Positions 60,301 to 64,000 of a stretch of 64,000 bases of DNA are shown one piece after another. Below the pieces are notes generated by a model, which worked only from the letters and a program-made list of their open reading frames with translations, was not told the origin of the DNA and ran no database searches. The DNA is taken from the NCBI GenBank assembly GCA_022410635.1, contig JAJVDF010000020.1, positions 318,711 through 382,710 on the forward strand, written 5' to 3'. This stretch comes from Tretioscincus oriximinensis (lineage: Eukaryota > Chordata > Lepidosauria > Squamata > Gymnophthalmidae). Within the stretch, counting starts at the first letter, position 1; every line of letters starts with the position of its first letter. The translations under genes and the position numbers were made by a program.

Positions 60301-62111
60301 CCCAGTTGTGGTGAGGGAGATGGTATGCCAGTCATGCATGAACACAGAAGTCCTGAACTCCCTTCCATGAATGCTTCCATACTTCCTGCAGGAATGCCTA
60401 AATGCAAGTAAGTGTAAGGTAAGTTTAGGAATACTTTTGGAGTGATTGGGGAATATGGAAGCAATTGGTCATGTGAATGTTCCATTCCTCCTATTCTCTT
60501 ATTCTCCAATTGCTGTTCAAATCTAGCCCAGGTATGCGACTACATGGATGCATTTAAGACAATAGAAAAGGGCACAATAAAAATTATGAAACTAAATGAC
60601 TTATATCTACACCAAAAGAAATGCCTTAACCTTATTAAACTGAAGCCTACTTACCATGTTTTTCTAAATGCTGGCAACAGCTGTCTACAAGCCGAGGAAC
60701 TTGCCTGTAAATAGGATTGAGACTTAACTTTTTGTCCCTGGATTTTTCTTTCTTGTTCTGAGCTTCAGCAGGCAGTGACAGCTGTAGAGCTTCTAGAAGG
60801 CGTGACTGACTGTCATCTAGATCAGTAATAGAGTCGACAGACATTGCACCCTGTAACATAGAAAAAGGCATACAATTGATAAGGGTAAGGGTTAGATATG
60901 GATGGTAAAAGAAAACTGGGATTTTAGCTCAACTACATTTAAACCATCATTTCTGAAAACACATCAGAAAGATTTTCCCTAGACCAGTGTGATGCATTAT
61001 GGCAGAGTTTGTTCTTCCTTTGCTCAACTCTCATTCCTCTGTCTGAGACCGTAATCAGTTTATAACTTAAGTCTGTATCAGCAGAAGTCCAGTTCCAGTT
61101 CTCATATACAAGAGTTTGGAATAAAAATAAATATATTTAGAGAATGTCCTATTTTTAAAACAAACTTCTCTCTAAAAACATAGGAAGTTGAAACAAATTT
61201 AGGAGAAAAAAAATTCTATTCTCACACAGTATGGACTAAGTGCAAACTTCATGGATCAATGCAAAACTGGTGTAAAAAATGGAACATTTACTATTTTAAA
61301 GGCATTTTGGTTCAATTTTTTTAAAAGCTAAACAATGATGCTCTCAAGTAGATACTTTTCTGAAATAATTTACTTTTAATTTTTCAAAACATCTTTCCNA
61401 GCAAAAGGATTCAACCAAGAAAAATACAATAAGAAAAGTCATAGTAGAGCCAAGATATAAATTACTTAAAGGGTCTTTAAACAATATTTTGAGAATGGAA
61501 GTTAATTAGCCTCATGAGTCTATGTCCCATAAATAGCTTTTTTAAAAAGTGATTGCTTGTCTCTTTGTAATTTAAAAGTCCAAGAATCATCTGACTAGGG
61601 GAAAGTTTCCAAAGAATTTTTGCATCCCCTGAGGTGTTGGCAAGAGATTTGTGTCCATCTTGTTCTCTCCCACGAATAGCTGGGAAAGAGATAACCATTA
61701 AAATTGCATCTTCTATCATTTCAATCAGGGCTGACTTTAATTTAACTATGAAATTGGAGATCTGGGATTCGGGCCTCTACACAAACACAACGGAGCGCCT
61801 GGGAAAGATCTACAATGCTTGCTGAAAACACAAAGGAATNAATAGGAAATTTACCCTCCTTCTTGCCCTTGGAGCTGGCTCTGGTGTGTTGGGTGAAGTA
61901 GACTCATTGGGTGTCTCTGAGGTGGAGCTAAGAGATGAGTTACTGCTTGAAAGGTCTTTGTTTTGCCTTTTATTCCCAAATGGTAAGAGAGAGGTCACAA
62001 ATTCTGAAACATCTCTCTGNTCCTCCTTTTGATTGTCCTGCTTCAATTTATAGGCACGGTCATTCGCTATTACTTGTGACAGAGGCATTCCAAAAGCCTG
62101 GGGTAAAAACT
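41657..62111 (-). CDS. ARHGAP6: ARHGAP6, Rho GTPase-activating protein 6, last ten coding exons (5' end outside window)
   Basis: This span covers ten exons, read from high to low coordinates: 62111-61855, 60850-60655, 58272-58217, 56749-56599, 55295-55147, 53485-53306, 48596-48499, 46873-46611, 44156-44076 and 42348-41657. Every intron has GT-AG ends and every phase matches; the exons sum to 2123 nt, giving 706 codons plus TAA after a 2-nt partial codon. The product has a Ser/Thr/Pro-rich segment, then a RhoGAP domain with motifs GIFRVGSS (Arg finger), [14 protein letters not shown] and [11 protein letters not shown], then a long tail with a polyproline run and the end ALPETLV. RhoGAP proteins speed GTP hydrolysis on Rho GTPases; the mammalian protein is described as acting on RhoA and affecting actin. 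The residues needed for GAP activity are present, so it looks functional. Identity rests on close agreement with the human protein as remembered. Two single N bases fall in exons 61855-62111 and 41657-42348. Confidence 0.96.
42882..43035. repeat. miniature inverted-repeat element related to 57307-57455
   Basis: AAGGCTACAGTCATACATGT and GCTGAAGAACTAGACTAAAC at the left are answered by TTTTCAGGGCTGAAGAAG and AAGTAAGCCTG at the right. The block order and the CTGAAGAACT motif are shared with 57307-57455. Confidence 0.5.
43294..43461. mobile_element. hairpin MITE, second copy of the 15496-15697 family
   Basis: AGGCTGGCCAGATGACCCCT at the left and GGGTCATCTGGTCAGCCTA at the right are inverted. The interior has TTTTTTCTGAGGAAATTTTT and its complement. 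The flanks do not show a clean target duplication. Confidence 0.78.
44076..44156 (-). CDS. ARHGAP6: ARHGAP6 exon: 81-nt symmetrical exon
   Basis: This is a short exon without an ORF of its own. The acceptor is ccttgtag|ATGCTT and the donor ATGGCAG|gtataa. With the flanking bases it encodes [18 protein letters not shown] and then [10 protein letters not shown]. Both ends are phase 1 and its length is divisible by three, so skipping it would keep the frame. The [10 protein letters not shown] core agrees closely with the human protein, which supports it as a real exon. Confidence 0.92.
44936..45215 (+). mobile_element. Sauria-like tRNA-derived SINE
   Basis: The head GAGGCACGAATGGCACAGAT is tRNA-like. 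The body block AAGTAGATTAATGAGTACCA matches the diagnostic central motif of Sauria SINEs (AGTAGATnAATAGGTACC). It ends CCTTGTAAACTGTTCTGAGT and GGGCAGAGTATAAA. A CTCCTC/CATCATC/CTTCTT simple repeat follows (45228-45292) as its tail. Confidence 0.72.
46027..46402 (-). mobile_element. tRNA-headed SINE with (CTT)n tail
   Basis: On the minus strand the head GCACGGATAGCTCAGTTGCT fits box A and GGGTTTCGAAGCCCTG fits box B. The tail reads AAAGCGGGGTATAAGAACCC followed by (TTC)n, seen on the plus strand as (GAA)n at 46027-46107. It is not a functional tRNA gene: the acceptor stem does not close. The same family is at 9060-9355. Confidence 0.8.
46611..46873 (-). CDS. ARHGAP6: ARHGAP6 exon: Ser-rich C-terminal region 1
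   Basis: This is a 263-nt exon that enters with the third base of a codon and leaves after one base. The acceptor is catttacttag|AAGTCC and the donor GGGAAAG|gtatgg. It encodes [19 protein letters not shown], then [20 protein letters not shown], then a less conserved part ending SLGSWLGK. It is rich in Ser and SP sites, so phosphorylation is plausible, but that is inference. Confidence 0.95.
46874..48498. other. ARHGAP6 intron
   Basis: AT-rich with no recognised repeat or second exon; one N at 47784. Confidence 0.7.
48499..48596 (-). CDS. ARHGAP6: ARHGAP6 exon: end of RhoGAP domain and linker
   Basis: This 98-nt exon has no long ORF of its own and was found from splice sites and frame. The acceptor is catgtatag|GTCCCT and the donor ACATC|gtaagt. 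It encodes [17 protein letters not shown], then [15 protein letters not shown], plus two bases of Ser. It runs from the last RhoGAP helix into a basic linker (RRKAS). It follows the longest intron of the set, 4709 bp. Confidence 0.93.
48752..48968 (+). mobile_element. tRNA-headed SINE, best preserved copy
   Basis: The head TTTGGTGTAGTGGTTAGAGT is a good box A and CAGTTTGATTCCCCAC a good box B. The body is GGTGACCTTAGGCCAGTCAC then CCCCACCTACTTCACAGGGT. The tail has GCCACCCTGAGATAAATAAA. This is a common squamate tRNA-derived SINE layout. Confidence 0.82.
49093..49298. mobile_element. mariner-like MITE, copy 3
   Basis: It starts TACAAGGTGCTTCAAAAAAA and ends TTTTTTTGAAGCACCCTGTA. The centre keeps a shorter part of the minus-strand transposase remnant seen in copy 2 (TESMVTRT), so it is intermediate between copy 2 and the fully palindromic copies. 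Confidence 0.83.
50245..50300. repeat. perfect 56-bp palindrome
   Basis: Positions 50245-50272 and 50273-50300 are exact reverse complements (28 bp each, no loop). A third, diverged copy of the same arm (GTAAACATTCACGTATAAAT) lies just to the left at about 50208, separated by (AT)n. No known element is recognised. Confidence 0.97.
51173..52078. mobile_element. CTCGAG-type repeat, copy 1, split by a MITE
   Basis: The left end GTACTGTATA (51173-51184) continues after the MITE as TTTGAGTATAAGTCTAGTTT, then TTCAGCACATTTTTAATGCT. The right end is GACTTATACTCAAGTCAATA to GGGTTGACTTATACTCGTGT. The ends are inverted copies. The centre (51440-51960) is GC-rich with overlapping ORFs and a C-run plus (CA)n at 51940-51966. 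The type of element is not certain; a non-autonomous DNA transposon is likely. Confidence 0.7.
51183..51388. mobile_element. palindromic mariner-like MITE, copy 4, nested
   Basis: It starts TACAGGATGCTTCAAAAAAT and ends TTTTTGAAGCACCCTGTA. The arms are near-perfect inverted copies through TAGAAAATTTATTTACTGTT. It lies inside the left end of the CTCGAG-type repeat with TA at both junctions. Confidence 0.87.
52757..52895 (-). mobile_element. tRNA-headed SINE, shortened
   Basis: On the minus strand it runs from CTAGTATAGGGTGTCAGACT near 52890 to AACGGGGTATAAAAACCGAC and a CTTCTTC tail at 52757. The middle of the body is deleted compared with 39964-40163. Confidence 0.68.
53306..53485 (-). CDS. 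ARHGAP6: ARHGAP6 exon: RhoGAP conserved Asn region
   Basis: This is a 180-nt exon of exactly 60 codons, phase 0 at both ends. The acceptor is ttttctag|ATACCC and the donor TTCATG|gtaggt. It encodes [20 protein letters not shown] and then the closing helices ([20 protein letters not shown]). The Asn of FGPNLL, codon 53434-53432, matches the conserved GTPase-contacting asparagine. GNKM at the start fits the family GNRM motif. Confidence 0.96.
53486..55146. other. ARHGAP6 intron
   Basis: It has a (TTTA)n run at about 54831-54860 and a GT run at 53955-53966. No other feature is supported. Confidence 0.75.
55147..55295 (-). CDS. ARHGAP6: ARHGAP6 exon: RhoGAP helical segment
   Basis: This is a 149-nt exon, a 2-nt partial codon plus 49 codons, ending in phase 0. 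The acceptor is ctctttcag|TATTAG and the donor CAGGAG|gtatgt. It encodes [18 protein letters not shown], then [18 protein letters not shown], then [13 protein letters not shown]. The run LLIYLLPxxNxxTLxxLxxFL is the canonical RhoGAP core helix pair. Confidence 0.95.
55296..56598. other. ARHGAP6 intron
   Basis: A segment at 55695-55880 (GATCTTCTCGGTGTTAGCAC onwards) looks like an L2-type 3' end. One at about 56300-56420 (TAATCTAGTCCAGCATTCTG) is a decayed CR1 tail on the minus strand. Confidence 0.65.
56599..56749 (-). CDS. ARHGAP6: ARHGAP6 exon: RhoGAP core
   Basis: This is a 151-nt exon of 50 codons plus one base. The acceptor is taatctag|TTACGT and the donor CTCT|gtaagt. It encodes [11 protein letters not shown], then [17 protein letters not shown], then [19 protein letters not shown]. 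The Lys in LLKEFLR (codon 56671-56669) matches the invariant RhoGAP lysine that supports the arginine finger, and the MPDPLL turn is a family hallmark. The final base joins TA of the next exon to give Leu. Confidence 0.95.
57307..57455. repeat. miniature inverted-repeat element
   Basis: GTGCTGTTCAGACATGTACT and TTCAGTCCTGAAGAACTGG are answered by CCGTTCTTCAGGACTAAAG and AAAAGTATGCATCAGAAAAG. The arms are about 45 bp. It is related to 42882-43035. Confidence 0.6.
57577..58098. mobile_element. CTCGAG-type repeat, copy 2
   Basis: The left end TACTGTATATACTCGAGTAT continues into GCGAGTTTTTCAGCACATTT. The right end has CTTATACTCGGGTCAAAAA and ends TTGTACTCACGTATATGTAG. The interior differs from copy 1 and holds three TTAGGG units at 57741-57756. 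Confidence 0.75.
58217..58272 (-). CDS. ARHGAP6: ARHGAP6 exon: arginine-finger micro-exon
   Basis: This 56-nt exon has no ORF of its own above the usual length cut-off. The acceptor is ttttcag|GTCTCC and the donor AGGCAG|gtaaga. Joined to the previous exon it reads [19 protein letters not shown]. The Arg in GIFRVGSS, codon CGA at 58249-58247, matches the catalytic arginine finger of the RhoGAP family. The following SSKKRVRQ segment is the usual end of the loop. Without this exon the domain could not catalyse. Confidence 0.94.
58836..58957. repeat. miniature inverted-repeat element, second copy of 10640-10803 family
   Basis: CCACTGAGCCTTATTCTCAG at the left pairs with AGAATAAGTCTCAGTGGAGA at the right. 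The interior shares CATCCACATGCC-like sequence with 10640-10803. Confidence 0.6.
59187..60090 (-). mobile_element. CR1 LINE, copy F: reverse-transcriptase C-terminus and 3' UTR
   Basis: On the minus strand, coding-like sequence from about 60090 to 59700 reads [19 protein letters not shown], later [20 protein letters not shown], then [18 protein letters not shown]. This order (YCVQFxSPHLKK after LPLYKSxxxPHLEY) is the end of the CR1 reverse-transcriptase ORF. The 3' UTR then runs down to 59187 with the same markers as copies A-D. It has frameshifts, stops and a few Ns and is dead. Confidence 0.85.
60655..60850 (-). CDS. ARHGAP6: ARHGAP6 exon: entry into RhoGAP domain
   Basis: This is a 196-nt exon, entering in phase 0 and leaving after one extra base. 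The acceptor is gttacag|GGTGCA and the donor is CATG|gtaagt. It encodes [13 protein letters not shown], a Leu-rich stretch, a Lys-rich basic patch ([10 protein letters not shown]) and the first helix of the RhoGAP fold ([21 protein letters not shown]). The basic run RARRRG spans the junction with the preceding exon. Confidence 0.95.
60851..61854. other. ARHGAP6 intron
   Basis: AT-rich. ORFs at 61477-61719 and 61634-61825 lack any motif. No repeat was recognised. Confidence 0.7.
61855..62111 (-). CDS. ARHGAP6: ARHGAP6 exon: pre-GAP Ser/Thr-rich segment
   Basis: This is a 257-nt exon with a 2-nt partial codon (AG) followed by 85 codons. The acceptor is a pyrimidine-rich tract ending cctttcag and the donor is AGGAGG|gtaaat. 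The peptide starts [14 protein letters not shown] and ends EPAPRARRR. The middle is almost all Ser, Asn, Thr, Glu and Pro ([17 protein letters not shown]), typical of a disordered linker. An N at about position 62020 hides one residue. A second AG lies 14 nt into the exon, but the upstream acceptor restores the expected E-F-x-P-Q-A-F sequence, so it was preferred. This is the most 5' ARHGAP6 exon in the window. Confidence 0.93.
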
Positions 62112-63890
62112 CTGAAAGGCAAAGCAAAACAATTAATATTCCAAAAACTGCATAACTCTTGACCTTGGGGGGAGGAGTGAAGCACCCAAACACTTTCCTT
62201 TGATGGTTACATCATTAAAATGAATAGCAAGAATCTGAACTACCAGATGAAGTGAAGGGAGATGTCAGGGTAAGTTAAAGGACAGTGGAAGTAAAGTGGA
62301 ATGAAAGGATGACTGATGAATCTGGCATCTTACAGATTTCTTGACGAATTATGCCTTATTATTAAATTTAGAAGAAACCGGAATCCATGGGGAACTTCAT
62401 TACCTAATTGAACAGCTTCTTATGGCAGCAGTGTCAACAATGGTTTGGGGTTGCAAGAAGAAGGAAGAATGGGATATAACGAACTGGCATAAGTAAATTG
62501 TTGATCAATTACAGATGGCTTGGGGCAAGGAAAATCCAAACACACAAATGGGTGGCAGACAGATGGGAACCCTTGTTAATTTTAGGTAAAGAAATAATGA
62601 ATAATGTAAAAATTCTGATTGCAATTTTTATGGTAATTGTTTGGTTCAAAAGCCTTGGGGAAGGAGGGAAAATATTTGTTGTGAATAATAGAATGTGGGT
62701 GGAAGCAATGACATGGTGTGTCTGTAGAGTATGTATGAGAAAGACTGTAAAATATGTATGTAACTTATGGTTGTGAAATTTAAAAATAAATAATAAAAAA
62801 AAATATTTGAAGTATCATTGTAAACCTGTCCATATCCAGGTGATTCATGGATAGAATGAAACCAGTGCAAAACAGGGAATAAATTCAATTATGAAACTGC
62901 TACTACAGTTATTAAAATAATTAATTCAGAGATTATAGAAAACAATTACAATGCAAAATTACACTGATTTCCAAATTTTAACATCTTACTTAAAAATAAT
63001 TAGGATTTTATTCCAAAACACATGTGGATGGATTTTTAAAGATAATTGAAGCCTAAAGGTTTAACCATAAATGATGAGAAAGCATTTTTACAGAGCAAGG
63101 GAGAGTAAATGTTTTAACATGCTATTGTATAATAAATGCATCGAGGAATTACAATTCAGCAACATCACACACACACAGAGGTATAGGCATATACAGGTAT
63201 AAGGTTCAGGTTAGTTAAACTAATCATTGTTTGGCCATATTTTATTGATTTTTATTACAGAGTAATCTAGTACATAAACAACTTTAATATATGTTAAATG
63301 TATAGTACTGTATCATTTGGTATCATATCATATAGTTTAGCATAGGATGCCTATAATCCGCATTAAAAGCCAAAAGTACAATCCCAAAGTGCTTTCAATT
63401 AACTTAATTTAGGTTAGAAGCAGAATGGCAATACGAGTATCACAGGTTACAAGTCTAAATCACTTCTGAGCTACTTTTCTAGTGTGCAGATGCAGCACCT
63501 TGATGTGGAGACCAACATCTTGGAGATCAGCCAAGACAACAATATTTGCACTGTAGTTCAGAACAAAACAGTGAGGGTTGGTTGATTTCATCCCAACTTG
63601 GATGGTTCATATTTCAACAAACGTACACAAGGTAACAACTGGGGTCAGCTGAACATGTGGCCTAAACCATCTAGCTGCCCAGTGAGAGTGACACGGAGGG
63701 CAAGAAAGAAGCCATGAATCTACACTGAACACACTGAATCTATTAGGAATTTGTGTGCATCTAAACACACAGAATTTTTCTGTATCTCTATTAAATACCC
63801 ACAGAAACAAAGGGGTGCTGGTGGTGGAAAGAATATTCAACAAGACTCCTCCATTACCATTCAAAAATTTGGTGTCCCAAACAACACATA
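62112..63890. other. ARHGAP6 intron, continues past window
   Basis: I looked for the next upstream ARHGAP6 exon and did not find it. The sequence is AT-rich, with a short (CA)n run at about 63166-63176. Confidence 0.65.
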
Positions 63891-64000
63891 CCTATATACT
63901 CGAGTATACGACAACCCGAATATAAGCTGAGGCACCCAATTTTACCACAAAAATCTGGGAAGAATTACTGACTCGAGTATAACCTAGGGGGGGAAATGCA
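63891..64000. mobile_element. CTCGAG-type repeat, copy 3, cut by window end
   Basis: TATACTCGAGTATACGACAA, then AATATAAGCTGAGGCACCCA and TTACTGACTCGAGTATAACC match the right end of copies 1 and 2 in reverse orientation. Confidence 0.75.

Larger units (their letters stand above)
58273..60654. other. ARHGAP6 intron
   Basis: It contains a miniature element at 58836-58957 and a CR1 fragment at 59187-60090. The rest is unremarkable. Confidence 0.75.

Noticed and set aside
62112..64000. search for the next upstream ARHGAP6 exon
   Set aside because: No segment encodes the expected sequence before EFxPQAF; the exon must lie outside the window.

Overview
The window is vertebrate nuclear DNA, most likely from a squamate reptile. 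It is AT-rich, genes are split by GT-AG introns, and it is full of squamate-type repeats: CR1 and L1 LINEs, tRNA-headed SINEs, hAT and Tc1/mariner miniature elements and many microsatellites. There is no sign of bacterial organisation such as operons, ribosome binding sites or CRISPR arrays.

The one protein-coding gene I can support is ARHGAP6, a Rho GTPase-activating protein, on the minus strand. Ten consecutive coding exons lie between 62111 and 41657. They join in frame at every junction to give 706 codons and a stop. They cover a Ser/Thr/Pro-rich stretch before the GAP domain, the whole RhoGAP domain (catalytic Arg at 58249-58247) and the tail through the terminal residues ETLV. The 5' exons lie beyond position 64000. 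Three of the ten exons (58217-58272, 48499-48596 and 44076-44156) hold no long ORF and were found from frame, splice sites and similarity to the remembered human protein.

Positions 1 to about 41 kb are the region downstream of ARHGAP6. I find no host coding exon there. It holds a degraded L1 (33880-37992), two hAT-type elements with exact 8-bp target duplications (25462-25812 and 38946-39496), CR1 fragments, several miniature inverted-repeat families, an inverted duplication (31726-32068) and an assembly gap flanked by inverted repeats (18934-19018). The introns (41-62 kb) hold the same families, including a mariner-type miniature element inserted into an older repeat at 51173-52078, and a perfect 56-bp palindrome at 50245-50300.

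I do not see a new gene system. The most noteworthy non-genic signals are the four-copy palindromic mariner-like family, one copy of which keeps what reads as a transposase C-terminus, the structured hAT element at 38946-39496, and the nested and palindromic structures. Family assignments for repeats rest on recognition from memory, not on database searches.
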